Source: DATAVB01 sp040414495 | GTDB lineage: Bacteria; Actinomycetota; Actinomycetes; Mycobacteriales; QHCD01 | Direction of reading: 5' to 3' | NCBI GenBank assembly: GCA_040414495.1 | Contig: JBEDUI010000223.1 | Span: 8,312 to 72,311 of the forward strand | Length of the DNA stretch: 64,000 nt | Shown here: piece after piece, positions 8,423 to 17,114 of the stretch | Numbering within the stretch: the first letter of the stretch is position 1 | How the letters are laid out: every line of letters begins with the position of its first letter | Position numbers and translations under genes: made by a program | The notes under the pieces: generated by a model | Seen by the model: the letters and a program-made list of their open reading frames with translations, nothing else | Database searches by the model: none | What the model was told of the DNA's origin: nothing

Positions 8423-9253
8423 TCACGATGTGCGACCTCTCGCGGCGGCAAGCATCGCGCTGGACATTTCCCGCAACAGTGTGTTGTTCACCGCGTAGTC
8501 AGGGTGTTCGGTCAGCAGCCGACGCTCCAGGACTGGGTCGTCCAGTCCGTCACCACGATCCGCCGCCGCCACGGCCAGCTCCCACAACTTCGAAATAAAC
8601 GCACGCTGCGTATCGAGTACGTCCGGTTCGGACAGTCGGCCATGCGCCGGAACGACGATCCGTGGACGCAACGCCTGGCATCGTTCGAGGGCTCTGATCC
8701 AGCCTTCGATATCGGCATCCGGATCGGAGAAATTGTTGCCGTGCTCCCAGGCCACCGCGAGGTCGCCGATGAACAGAACGCCATCGCGCGGCAGCCACGC
8801 GATCAGATCGCCCCGGCTGTGCGCCGGACCGACCGCCATGAGATGCAGGTCGAACTGATGGAATTTGATCGTGTCAGTGAATTCCATCGTGACCGGGTAG
8901 AGCCGCTCCGGCACCACGCCGGTTTGCACCATGGAGTCGTCATTTCCCTTGGCCAGCAGCTCATCCCGCTGGCCCTCCGCACCGATCAGGGTCGCCCCGG
9001 CCTCGGCATACACCACATTCCCCAGGCTGTGGTCGGCGTGGTAATGCGTATTCACCTGGTGGGTGACGGTGGCGCGCTCGCGGTCCTTGATGGTAGCGAG
9101 AATCCGCCGCGCCGGGCCTTCGAAGTTCGCGTCAATGACGACAGCCTTGTCCTCAGCGACAATCACGCCGACATTCGTCTGCTCGTGGCGGTCGAGATCG
9201 CCCTGCCAGAACGACACGCTGTCGTTGAGTGCCTGTAACGGCTCGTTGCTCAC
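8423..9253 (-). CDS. Metallo-beta-lactamase-fold hydrolase
   Basis: A 276-residue MBL-fold protein. The dinuclear zinc motif HxHxDH is THYHADH at residues 69-75. Further ligands are His in GPAHSRGD, Asp in FIGDLAVAWEH, and His in VPAHG. The family includes thiolesterases, lactonases and glyoxalase II-like enzymes. The GTG start directly follows a GGAAGGAGG site. It starts 30 bases after the permease gene stop and is likely co-transcribed. No signal peptide is seen, so it is probably cytoplasmic. A lactonase or thioester role in the sugar pathway is inference. Confidence 0.85.
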   Translation of the reverse strand: MSNEPLQALNDSVSFWQGDLDRHEQTNVGVIVAEDKAVVIDANFEGPARRILATIKDRERATVTHQVNTHYHADHSLGNVVYAEAGATLIGAEGQRDELLAKGNDDSMVQTGVVPERLYPVTMEFTDTIKFHQFDLHLMAVGPAHSRGDLIAWLPRDGVLFIGDLAVAWEHGNNFSDPDADIEGWIRALERCQALRPRIVVPAHGRLSEPDVLDTQRAFISKLWELAVAAADRGDGLDDPVLERRLLTEHPDYAVNNTLLREMSSAMLAAARGRTS

Positions 9254-9283
9254 TAGCCTCCTTCCGCACAGTCGAACTCCGAT

Positions 9284-10165
9284 TCAGCCCTTGGTCGCAC
9301 TGAACGCGATGCCCTCGATGAAGTGCCGTTGGAACAGGATGAAAATGATGATCAGCGGCAGGCTGGCCATCAACGAACCGGCCATCAACACCGGATAGTT
9401 GGTCAAGTATTGCCCCTGCAGCGTGGCCAATCCGGCCGACACCGGCATGCTCGACGGGTCGGTGTTCACCACCAACGGCCACAACAGGTCATTCCACGAC
9501 CAGATGATCACCAGAATGGCCAACGCGATCAGGCCGGGCCGGGCCAACGGCAACAGCACCCGCCAATACGTCTGGAACGGCCCGGCACCGTCGATATATG
9601 CCGCCTCCTGAACTTCCCGCGGCAGTTGCAGGAAGAACTGTCGCATCAGGAAGGTGCCGAACGCGCTGAAAATACCGGGCAGGAACAGACCTGGAAGGCT
9701 GTTCAGCAGGTTCAGGTCGTGGATGATCTCGTACTGCGGAATCAGAAACAGCTGCGAGGGCACCATTAACACCGAGAGAAACAGACCGAAGACAACGTTC
9801 TGGCCCCGGAATCGCAACCGCGCGAAGGCGTATCCGGCCAGTGAACAAAACACCAACTGGCCGGCGGTGCGGGCCAGCGTCATCAGCACCGTATTGACCA
9901 TCATCTGCTTGAACGGCATTGCGCTGAAGACGTCGGAATAGTTGGACCAGCGCCAGACGTGCGGGATGAAGGTCATCGGAACGGCCGTCGCCTCGGCGAA
10001 CGTCTCCACCGAAATCAGCATTTCCAACAGGAACGGTGCGATCATCAGCAGCGCGCCGACCGAGAGGATCACGTGCACCACGAGGTGGCCCCGCCGATCT
10101 CGCCGGCGGCGTCGGCGCGCCCGCTCGGCCCGGGCCGGCGCGGCGGTCAGAACAGCGCTACTCAT
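9284..10165 (-). CDS. ABC sugar importer permease, MalG type
   Basis: A 293-residue permease. The start chosen is the ATG at 10165 (MSSAVLTA), which overlaps the end of the upstream permease by eight bases; a longer frame is open upstream but reads as a shadow of that gene. A very basic tail (ERARRRRRRDRRG) precedes six membrane segments. The EAA loop is EVQEAAYIDGAG, and the end FIEGIAFSATKG is typical of the family. It forms the translocation pore with the next subunit upstream. Confidence 0.93.
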   Translation of the reverse strand: MSSAVLTAAPARAERARRRRRRDRRGHLVVHVILSVGALLMIAPFLLEMLISVETFAEATAVPMTFIPHVWRWSNYSDVFSAMPFKQMMVNTVLMTLARTAGQLVFCSLAGYAFARLRFRGQNVVFGLFLSVLMVPSQLFLIPQYEIIHDLNLLNSLPGLFLPGIFSAFGTFLMRQFFLQLPREVQEAAYIDGAGPFQTYWRVLLPLARPGLIALAILVIIWSWNDLLWPLVVNTDPSSMPVSAGLATLQGQYLTNYPVLMAGSLMASLPLIIIFILFQRHFIEGIAFSATKG

Positions 10166-11102
10166 AATGCACCCACTTCTTCTGCAACCAGAACTGGCAG
10201 CCGGTGAACACGATGATGATTCCCAGCAGCAGGAAGGCGATGGCCGCGGCATAACCGCCGTTGGACTGCACGAACGCCTTGTCGTAGAACAAGTAGACGA
10301 TCGTCTCGCTGTCGTTCAGGGCCGGGTTGTTCTTCCCGATCATGACGTAGATCAGGTCGAACGCCTGCAGTGCATTGATGACCCCGATGACGGTCACGAA
10401 GAAGATCGTCGGAGATAGCATCGGCAGGGTGATCGTGAAGAACTGCCGGATCTTGCCGGCCCCGTCGATCTCGGCCGCTTCGTACAGATGCCGCGGGATC
10501 GTCTGCATGCCGGCCAGGAACAACACCATGTTGTAGCCGACCGACGACCAGATCGCCACGATCGCCACGGCGTACAGAGCCGTAGATGGGTCCGAAGTCC
10601 AGTGTGGACCGTGCACACCGAACAGTTTCAGGAACTGGTTCACCGGCCCGTAATCGCCGTTGTAGACGAACTTCCACATCAACGCGACGGCAGCCGGCAG
10701 CGTGATCACCGGAATGAAATAGAAAGTCCGGTACACCCCCAAACCGCGCAGCCCGGGCCGGTTCAGCAGCGCGGACACCACGATGCCGATCGGCACGCTC
10801 AGCATCGACAGCAGCGCGAAAATGAGGGTATTGCGCAGCGCGTGCAACACCTCGGAGTCGGAAAAGAGCGTCCGGTAGTTCGTCAGGCCGTTCCACGTGT
10901 GCCCGCCGAACGCGCCCCACAACGTGAATGAATAGTAGAGCGTACGGAAGATCGGCCAGATCGAGAACACGCCCAGGCCGATCACGCTGGGGGCGATAAG
11001 CAGCCAACCCCAGCGCGCTTCCAGTCTCTTACGGGCCGACCGCCGCCGGCGTGACTTGCCGGGACGCTCGGCGCTGCGCACCTTTTCTGCGAGTACCGCC
11101 AT
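10158..11102 (-). CDS. ABC sugar importer permease, MalF type
   Basis: A 314-residue permease with a basic N-terminus (RPGKSRRRRSARKRLE), about six membrane segments, the EAA loop HLYEAAEIDGAGKIRQF, and the ending FWLQKKWVHYE. It starts 17 bases after the binding-protein gene stop and overlaps the following permease. Together these genes form one importer with no ATPase subunit. Confidence 0.93.
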   Translation of the reverse strand: MAVLAEKVRSAERPGKSRRRRSARKRLEARWGWLLIAPSVIGLGVFSIWPIFRTLYYSFTLWGAFGGHTWNGLTNYRTLFSDSEVLHALRNTLIFALLSMLSVPIGIVVSALLNRPGLRGLGVYRTFYFIPVITLPAAVALMWKFVYNGDYGPVNQFLKLFGVHGPHWTSDPSTALYAVAIVAIWSSVGYNMVLFLAGMQTIPRHLYEAAEIDGAGKIRQFFTITLPMLSPTIFFVTVIGVINALQAFDLIYVMIGKNNPALNDSETIVYLFYDKAFVQSNGGYAAAIAFLLLGIIIVFTGCQFWLQKKWVHYE

Positions 11103-11119
11103 GGCCGTGCCCCCTTACC

Positions 11120-12478
11120 CTAGGCCGGACGGCTCGGCTCCTTGGCCAGGGCGCCGTTCATCTGCTTGGCAACATCCTTTGCCACCGCCGCCGTCGGCCG
11201 CTTGCCGGTCCAGGCGTCGGCAAACGTCTTGGTGGCGTAATCCCGCCACACTGGTGTGTTGATCGAAATCGGGAATCCGTAGTTGTACTGGAATTCATCG
11301 ACGAACGTCTGCAGGTGGAATTGCGGCGTGGACTTGACCCAGGCTTCCTGAGTGCCGTGGGTCGCCGGAATAACCGCGCCGCCCTCGGCCTGGATCTCAG
11401 CCGCCCGCCTGGAACCGAGGAACTTGACGAATTCCCAGGCCTCCCGCGGGTATTTGGTCTTGCCGTAGATGACGTTGCCCAGACCGTTGCTCACGGTCTT
11501 GCGCACCTTGCCCTGCGGGATCGGAGCCACATCGCAGTTCTTCAATGCGTACGGGATCGCCTTGAACGCGATCGACTCCCACGAGCCGCCGTAATACATG
11601 GCGATCTTGCCCGAGCCGAACATCTGCTGCGGGTCGGTGTCAGTCATCTGCTGCAGCGTCGGCGAGACGTGGTGCTTGTTGATCATATCGGTCAGGAACT
11701 GCAGAGCTTCAACAGACGCTGGCAGGTCGTAACCGGATTTCTTGCCATCCCCGGAAATGACGTAACCCTTGTTCTGCGGAATCATGTTGTAGTACGTCTG
11801 CTGGTCGGAGAGCTGAGCGGCGATGCCTTTCACGTTTCCCTTGGTCAGCCTCTTGGCGGCGTTCAGCAGATCCGACCAGCTCCATGAGCTGGTCGGCGTA
11901 CGCAGACCAGCTTCAGCGAAGAGTTTCTTGTTGTACCAGAGGGCAATGCTGTCGATGTCCTTCGGCAGCGCGTAAATGTCCTTGCCCCAGGTGTATCCCT
12001 TGGTGATCGCCGGCTCGTATTGGCTCATGTCGATCTTCGCGTCTTTGATCGGCTTGGTGAGCGGCATGAGGATCTTGTTCGACGCGTAGAGCTGGAAATA
12101 CGCGAGGGTCATCCAGAAAACGTCGGGCGCGCTACCGCCGGTTGCCGCGGTCTGCAGCTTCGTCCAGTACGAGTCCCACGGCGTAACGGCCGTACGGATG
12201 TGAATCTTGGGATTGGCCTTCTCGAATTCGGTGATGATCTTCTTCATCGCCGGCAGCTGGGTGTCGTCCCACAAGCCGTAGGTCAATGTGACCGGACCGG
12301 TCTGCTTCTTTTCCGAATCGATAGAGGTGCCGGACGACGAGGAACTGCTGCACGCCGCGGCAGTCATCAGCATCGCGGCTGGCGCGGCGGCCAGAACAGC
12401 ACGCCGGGAAATCTGCTTCTTGTCTGACACCTTCACCTCGGCGGCGCCATTGAGCACCGGAGACTCATCGGACTGCAT
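11120..12478 (-). CDS. ABC sugar importer, solute-binding lipoprotein
   Basis: A 452-residue family 1 binding protein. The ATG at 12478 is favoured because GAAAGGCACGTC stands just before it. The N-terminus has a twin-arginine-like SRRAVLAA followed by a hydrophobic stretch and a lipobox ending in Cys (MTAAACSSSSSSG), so it is exported and lipid-anchored. Internal landmarks are GGSAPDVFWMTLA and KDIYALPKDID. It is the first gene of the leftward operon and faces the DeoR gene across a 500-base control region. The ligand is unknown; the GH4 glycosidase of the divergent arm suggests an alpha-galactoside or related sugar. Confidence 0.92.
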   Translation of the reverse strand: MQSDESPVLNGAAEVKVSDKKQISRRAVLAAAPAAMLMTAAACSSSSSSGTSIDSEKKQTGPVTLTYGLWDDTQLPAMKKIITEFEKANPKIHIRTAVTPWDSYWTKLQTAATGGSAPDVFWMTLAYFQLYASNKILMPLTKPIKDAKIDMSQYEPAITKGYTWGKDIYALPKDIDSIALWYNKKLFAEAGLRTPTSSWSWSDLLNAAKRLTKGNVKGIAAQLSDQQTYYNMIPQNKGYVISGDGKKSGYDLPASVEALQFLTDMINKHHVSPTLQQMTDTDPQQMFGSGKIAMYYGGSWESIAFKAIPYALKNCDVAPIPQGKVRKTVSNGLGNVIYGKTKYPREAWEFVKFLGSRRAAEIQAEGGAVIPATHGTQEAWVKSTPQFHLQTFVDEFQYNYGFPISINTPVWRDYATKTFADAWTGKRPTAAVAKDVAKQMNGALAKEPSRPA

Positions 12479-12983
12479 GACGTGCCTTTCGTTTCGATGG
12501 ATATCGCGACGTACGGCCACGGTCGTCCGTTCGGGGTCTCCGGCAGGCTCGATCCTGGCGTCATGATCACGGCTCAGGCGGCGTGCACTCGCGCGCAGCC
12601 GTGACTGAGATTGGCCGAGTGACAGCGGGCCCGGGCGTGGATCGAGCGAGGCTCAAGATCGGCGCGACTTCGCCTAGGGGAGGCGGGATTGGCCGCCTCT
12701 GGCCACAACACCGACCGGGCGTTCTTGCCCGCGGCGACGTAGCGACCCACGCGATCACCTCTCCGGCGTACGGCCAGACTGTTCACTTTTGCTCATTTCA
12801 CGTACGTCTGTGCACGATAGACCTCGATCCGGTGAGATGTCACTCACTTTCACGAAGTCTTTGCGTAGCTGGCGGACGGCGGACGCACCGGACGAATCGC
12901 CCTCGCCGATGGCGGAATGAAGGGGCTACCAAGACCAGCCGAGGCATTTACAACGTGAGTAACGATGTGTCAGCGAGGTTACG
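12479..12983. promoter_or_regulatory. Divergent control region between importer operon and deoR-type gene
   Basis: About 500 bases with no convincing gene. Part of it (12781-12860) is locally AT-richer and holds two copies of TTTCACG (12796-12802 and 12848-12854) and the decamer TTGCTCATTT (12789-12798), which recurs upstream of the GH4 gene. Close to the DeoR start, TAACGATG and TTACGATG form another short direct repeat. DeoR-family proteins usually bind repeated short motifs, so this is the best candidate operator zone. No exact -35/-10 pair could be assigned. Confidence 0.5.
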
Positions 12984-13748
12984 ATGTTGCGCATGCGTGC
13001 GGAGCGGCTCACCGCGGTCCTGGATGACATAGCCCACCGTGGGAGCGTTGATGTGCTGCAGTTGGCGGAGAAGTTGGGCGTGTCAAGTGCGACGATCCGT
13101 CGTGATCTACGGGCGTTGCACGACCAGGGATTGTTGGTGCGCACGCACGGCGGGGCGATGGCCAACGATGTCGGCCTGGAATTGCCGATCCGCTACAAGG
13201 CTTCCCGCCATCACCCGGAGAAGCGTCGGATCGGCGTAACCGCGGCGAAACTCGTCGAGGACGGCGCGGTCATTGGCATGACCGGCGGCACCACCGCTAC
13301 CGAAGTCGCCCGTGCTTTGGCCGACCGAGGCGACATCACGGTTGTGACCAACGCCCTAAACATCGCGACCGAATTGGTGCTGCGGCCCAATATTCGGCTC
13401 CTGGTCGCCGGCGGCAAGGCGCGGCACGCTTCGTACGAACTGGTCGGCCCGACCGCGGAGGCGATGGTGGCCGAATACCATTTCGATATCACGTTCGTCG
13501 GTGTCGATGGACTGACCGTGGCCGAGGGCTGCACCACGCACGACGAGATGGAAGCCCACACGGACCTGGCCTTCATTCGCCAATCCCGCCGTAATGTGGT
13601 CATCGCCGACAGCAGCAAGATCGGCAAGGTCACATTCGCGAAGATCTGCGATCTGACCGCAGTCAGCGATTTGGTCACCGACACCGGCATCGACCCCACA
13701 CCGCTCACCGCTCTGCGGCGCGCCGGTGTCAACGTTACGACCGCCTGA
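12984..13748 (+). CDS. DeoR-family transcriptional regulator
   Basis: A 254-residue sugar-pathway repressor. The N-terminal winged helix-turn-helix is around residues 4-60 (VDVLQLAEKLGVSSATIRRDLRAL), followed by LVRTHGGAM, a family hallmark. The C-terminal effector domain (DeoRC) resembles ribose-5-phosphate isomerase and contains IGMTGGTTATEVARAL, which binds a phosphorylated sugar. A GAGG site precedes the ATG at 12984. It faces the leftward importer operon and lies upstream of a kinase and glycosidase, so it probably controls both arms and responds to a phosphosugar made by the ROK kinase. Confidence 0.93.
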   Translation: MLRMRAERLTAVLDDIAHRGSVDVLQLAEKLGVSSATIRRDLRALHDQGLLVRTHGGAMANDVGLELPIRYKASRHHPEKRRIGVTAAKLVEDGAVIGMTGGTTATEVARALADRGDITVVTNALNIATELVLRPNIRLLVAGGKARHASYELVGPTAEAMVAEYHFDITFVGVDGLTVAEGCTTHDEMEAHTDLAFIRQSRRNVVIADSSKIGKVTFAKICDLTAVSDLVTDTGIDPTPLTALRRAGVNVTTA

Positions 13749-13785
13749 TTCTCCCGTTCCCTTCTCAAAGCTAAAGGTGCACAGC

Positions 13786-14712
13786 GTGACCTCAACCGAA
13801 CCCAATCCACTGATTCTTGCTCTCGACTTCGGTGGAACCAAGATCGCCTGTGCGGTAGCCGATCTGGCCGGAACACCGGTGGAGGAGGTGGTGATCGCGA
13901 CCGAAGCGGACAAAGGCGCGGAGCAGGCAATGCGGCGTACGTTCGCCGCGGTTGACGAGCTGCGATCCCGCCACGCTGGGCGATTGGTCGGCGTCGGTGT
14001 GTCCACAATGGGCATTACGTTCGAGGATCGGATCGAACTCGCGCCCAATGTCGAGGGATGGTCGCGACTGCGGATGCCCGAGATGCTGCGCACGCAATAT
14101 CCGGGGGTGAATCTCCGCATCGACAATGACGTCAAGGCGGCCGCGTTCGCCGAGCACACCTGGGGTGCCTTGCAAGGGGCGGATCCAGCGATCTACGTCA
14201 ATCTCGGCTCGGGCATCGCCGCCACCATCATCTCCGGCGGCAAGGTTCTCGCTGGCGCGCACGGAGCCGCGGGCGAATACGGATACTGGCTTCGGTCCCC
14301 TGTGGACTCTGCCGGCTCGGTGACCGCCGCGGCCTCTGTGGACGATCGCCTGTCGGTGGAGGAATTCGCCGGCGGAGCCGGGGTACGGCGGCGCGCCGCG
14401 GCGATCGGTGTCGAGAATGGATTCGCCGGTCTGCTGCAGCGTGACGACGCCGCATCGCGCGCCATGCTCGACGGAATCCTCGCGGACATCTGCTGGCATG
14501 TGACAAATCTGGCGATTCTCGTGGACGCGGAGAAGATCGTGCTGGGCGGCGGCTACCTGCGCACTCCTGAACCGCTGCTGTCCCGGCTGCGCGCGTCGCT
14601 CGACCGGTATGTCCCGTACCCACCCGAGCTGGAAATCGGTCGATTCGGCAGCAACGGCGGGCTTTCCGGCGCGTTGGCGCTGGCGGTGGCGGCGGCGCAC
14701 GAGACCGACTGA
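13786..14712 (+). CDS. ROK-family sugar kinase
   Basis: A 308-residue protein. The phosphate-1 motif is LALDFGGTKIACAVAD near residues 11-26, followed by the ROK region IDNDVKAAAFAEHTWGAL and a nucleotide-binding VLGGGYL near the C-terminus. The GTG at 13786 is chosen because AAAGGTG stands seven bases upstream and the protein then starts at the usual distance from the P-loop. Unlike most ROK kinases it has no CxCGxxGC zinc motif, and the ExGH metal His is replaced (GEYGYWL), so it belongs to a zinc-less subgroup. It would phosphorylate the sugar released by the GH4 enzyme. A regulatory ROK role is excluded because no N-terminal HTH is present. Confidence 0.88.
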   Translation: MTSTEPNPLILALDFGGTKIACAVADLAGTPVEEVVIATEADKGAEQAMRRTFAAVDELRSRHAGRLVGVGVSTMGITFEDRIELAPNVEGWSRLRMPEMLRTQYPGVNLRIDNDVKAAAFAEHTWGALQGADPAIYVNLGSGIAATIISGGKVLAGAHGAAGEYGYWLRSPVDSAGSVTAAASVDDRLSVEEFAGGAGVRRRAAAIGVENGFAGLLQRDDAASRAMLDGILADICWHVTNLAILVDAEKIVLGGGYLRTPEPLLSRLRASLDRYVPYPPELEIGRFGSNGGLSGALALAVAAAHETD

Positions 14713-14745
14713 GGCCGCCCACAGCGACCGCCGAGTCGCGCAGCG

Positions 14746-14755
14746 TTGCTCATTT
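14746..14755 (+). promoter_or_regulatory. Candidate DeoR operator element
   Basis: TTGCTCATTT here is identical to 12789-12798 in the divergent control region. It lies 17 bases before the -35 hexamer of the promoter proposed for the GH4 gene. Two exact decamers in the two intergenic regions of one regulon fit a regulator site, though neither is a perfect palindrome. Confidence 0.4.
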
Positions 14756-14771
14756 GTGCGCGAAACTGCTC

Positions 14772-14800
14772 TTGACGCGCTGATTCGATCGCCATAGGCT
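14772..14800 (+). promoter_or_regulatory. Sigma-70-like promoter for the GH4 gene
   Basis: TTGACG (14772-14777) and TAGGCT (14795-14800) are separated by 17 bases, a good actinobacterial housekeeping promoter. It lies about 70 bases before the GTG start and next to the candidate DeoR element. Confidence 0.5.
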
Positions 14801-14873
14801 GCGCGAGGATGCAGGGTGGCCGCACGCTGCCCGCCGACATCCGCCTCACCCGACGACGGCGACAGGTGGCTTC

Positions 14874-16181
14874 GTGACAACCATTACGTTCCTGGGCGCG
14901 GGCAGCGTTGTGTTCACCCGCGAGCTGCTGGCCGACATTCTCGGCTTCAGCGACCTCACCGACGTTCATATTTCGCTGCAGGACATTGACGCCGAGCGGC
15001 TGGAGACGGCCGAGGCGATCGCGCGCCACACCATCGACCGTATGGGAGCGAAGGCGACCGTCACCGCGACGACGGACCGGCGGCGGGCCCTCGACGGCGC
15101 GAATTACGTCATCAACACGATTCAGGTCGGCATGTACGCCGCCACCGTGGTCGATTTCGAGATTCCGGCAAAATACGGGCTGCGGCAGACGATCGCCGAC
15201 ACGGTGGGCATCGGCGGGATCTTCCGTGGCCTGCGGACTTTCGGCGTGCTCGAGGGCATCGCCCGCGACGTTCTCGAGGTCTGCCCGGATGCGTGGCTGC
15301 TCAATTACACCAACCCGATGGCGATGAACGTCGCCTACCTGCACGCGGTGGCGCCGACGCTCAAGGTGCTGGGCCTGTGCCATTCGGTGTATTGGACCGT
15401 GCACGGGCTCAGCCAGCTGGTCGGCGTCCCGTATGAGGAAGTCGATTACCACAGCGCCGGCGTGAACCATCAGGCCTGGCTGCTGCGGTGGGAGCACAAC
15501 GGCACCAACCTGTACGAAAAGCTGGACGAGCTGATCGCGAACGATGAGAATTTGCGCCGCCGCGTCCGGGTCGATATGTACCGACGCATCGGCTACTACC
15601 CGACCGAGACCAGTGAGCATTCGTCGGAATACGTGCCGTGGTATCTGCACCACGATTCGGAAATCGAGCGGCTTCGCATTCCGGTCGGCGATTATCTGGG
15701 GATCAGCAAGGACAATCTCGACGAATACGCCGCGACCCGCCGGGCGTTGCAGGCCGGCGAACTGCTCGATATCCAGCGTGAGGCAACCGAATACGCCCCG
15801 CAGGTCATTCACAGTCTCGAAACCGGAACACCGCGCACGTTGTACGCCAACGTTCCCAACGCCGGCCTGATCGACAACCTGGCCCCGGATTACGTGGTCG
15901 AGGTTCCGACCACTGTGGACTCTGATGGTGTCAAGCCGCAGCCGGTGGGTGCGCTGCCGATCCAGTGCGCGGCGGTGAACCAGGCCTATGTCAGCGTCGG
16001 CAAGCTGACCGTGGCCGCGGCCGTGCAGGGCGACCCACGCTTGGTCCGGCAGGCCGCCATGGTCGACGCGAACACCTCGGCGTCGTTGACCGTCGACCAG
16101 ATCTGGGACATGTGCGACGAGTTGACCGCCGCGCACGGCGACCTCATCCCCGAATCGCTGCGCGGCAGCGTTCGTCCCTGA
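14874..16181 (+). CDS. GH4-family glycosidase (alpha-galactosidase / MelA-like)
   Basis: A 435-residue family 4 glycoside hydrolase. These enzymes use NAD+ and a divalent metal and break the bond by an oxidation-elimination route. The NAD fold is FLGAGSVVF (6-14). NYTNPM (144-149), GLCHSV (167-172, with metal ligand Cys169) and SAGVNHQAW (194-202, His199) are the family signatures. CHSV together with these spacings resembles alpha-galactosidases more than 6-phosphoglucosidases. GTG start at 14874 with GACAGGTGG upstream. It is cytoplasmic, so its substrate must be imported intact. A 15-pair hairpin follows the stop. Confidence 0.9.
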   Translation: MTTITFLGAGSVVFTRELLADILGFSDLTDVHISLQDIDAERLETAEAIARHTIDRMGAKATVTATTDRRRALDGANYVINTIQVGMYAATVVDFEIPAKYGLRQTIADTVGIGGIFRGLRTFGVLEGIARDVLEVCPDAWLLNYTNPMAMNVAYLHAVAPTLKVLGLCHSVYWTVHGLSQLVGVPYEEVDYHSAGVNHQAWLLRWEHNGTNLYEKLDELIANDENLRRRVRVDMYRRIGYYPTETSEHSSEYVPWYLHHDSEIERLRIPVGDYLGISKDNLDEYAATRRALQAGELLDIQREATEYAPQVIHSLETGTPRTLYANVPNAGLIDNLAPDYVVEVPTTVDSDGVKPQPVGALPIQCAAVNQAYVSVGKLTVAAAVQGDPRLVRQAAMVDANTSASLTVDQIWDMCDELTAAHGDLIPESLRGSVRP

Positions 16182-16188
16182 TAAAGCA

Positions 16189-16227
16189 CGTTGTGGCCCG
16201 GCGCGACCTCTCCGCCGGGCCACAACG
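16189..16227. terminator. Strong hairpin between convergent operons
   Basis: CGTTGTGGCCCGGCG (16189-16203) pairs perfectly with CGCCGGGCCACAACG (16213-16227) across a nine-base loop. It sits between the GH4 stop and the methyltransferase stop and can act in either direction. There is no T-run, as is common for actinobacterial terminators. Confidence 0.6.
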
Positions 16228-16235
16228 CCTCACCG

Positions 16236-17102
16236 TCAGATCCGGTCGGCCGCAATCAACAGGTAGTGGAAACTACCCTCTTTGTAGGCCGTCAGGAACG
16301 ACTCCTCGATTCCCGTCGCCACCGGCGATTTCGCCCGCAGCTCCCAATACGGAATCGTCTGCGCGGTCAGGTCCACGACGTTGATCGGAACCAGACTATT
16401 GGCCGCGAGCGCCCGGAAGTACTCGCTGCGTGGGTGGATATTGCAGGTGTAATGCTCATCGATGCGGCTCACGGCTTTGGAACGCATGCCCGTAACGTCG
16501 TTCGAACAACCGGTGATGCAGACGTACCGGCCGCCGTATTCGAGCACCCGGGAGAACTCGGCGAACAATTCGAACAGATCCACGTACATCGTGGTCTCGT
16601 TGGTCCACAGGGCCCGCCGTGATCCGGTCTCGAATTGGGTGTCCAGCATGTTCCGGAAGTGGAACCGCACCCGGTCGGACACCCCGCGTTCCTGTGCCTG
16701 GGCATTGGCGAACGCGACCTGGGACTCGGAGATGGTCACACCGTCCACATGGGACCCGAAACGCAGGTTGGCCATGAAGCTTGTGCCGCCGCGGCCAGAA
16801 CCGCCGTCCATCAGCCGATCCGCGGCCTCGATACGGCCCAGATGGCTCAGGAGCACGTCGGCCTGGGCAGTTTCGAGGCGGTGCATCTCCCGGATGATCC
16901 GGTCCTCACGGCCGGCTGATGGGCCGTCCAATACCGCGGGGTCGTAGTCACCAAGTCCGTAATGATGATGGTAGAAGCCGTCAACCTCGCCAAGTCTGAT
17001 ATTGACGGGATCCTTTTCCTTGTTCCAGTAGTCCGCGACCGACTTCTGGTAGTCGGTACGCAGAACCTCGGTGCCGGCGTCGGCCGAAATAGTCGCGGTC
17101 AT
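16236..17102 (-). CDS. Geranyl diphosphate 2-C-methyltransferase
   Basis: A 288-residue SAM-dependent methyltransferase that converts geranyl diphosphate to 2-methylgeranyl diphosphate, the committed precursor of 2-methylisoborneol. The N-terminal SVADYWNKEKDPVNIRLG and YHHHYGLGDYD are characteristic of this enzyme; the SAM loop is DGGSGRGGTSF (99-109). The C-terminal YWELRAKSPVATGIEESFL is also typical. AAGGAG lies eight bases before the ATG. The gene starts 12 bases after the synthase stop and is the last gene of the shell operon. Confidence 0.95.
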   Translation of the reverse strand: MTATISADAGTEVLRTDYQKSVADYWNKEKDPVNIRLGEVDGFYHHHYGLGDYDPAVLDGPSAGREDRIIREMHRLETAQADVLLSHLGRIEAADRLMDGGSGRGGTSFMANLRFGSHVDGVTISESQVAFANAQAQERGVSDRVRFHFRNMLDTQFETGSRRALWTNETTMYVDLFELFAEFSRVLEYGGRYVCITGCSNDVTGMRSKAVSRIDEHYTCNIHPRSEYFRALAANSLVPINVVDLTAQTIPYWELRAKSPVATGIEESFLTAYKEGSFHYLLIAADRI

Positions 17103-17114
17103 CGGGCAAACTCC

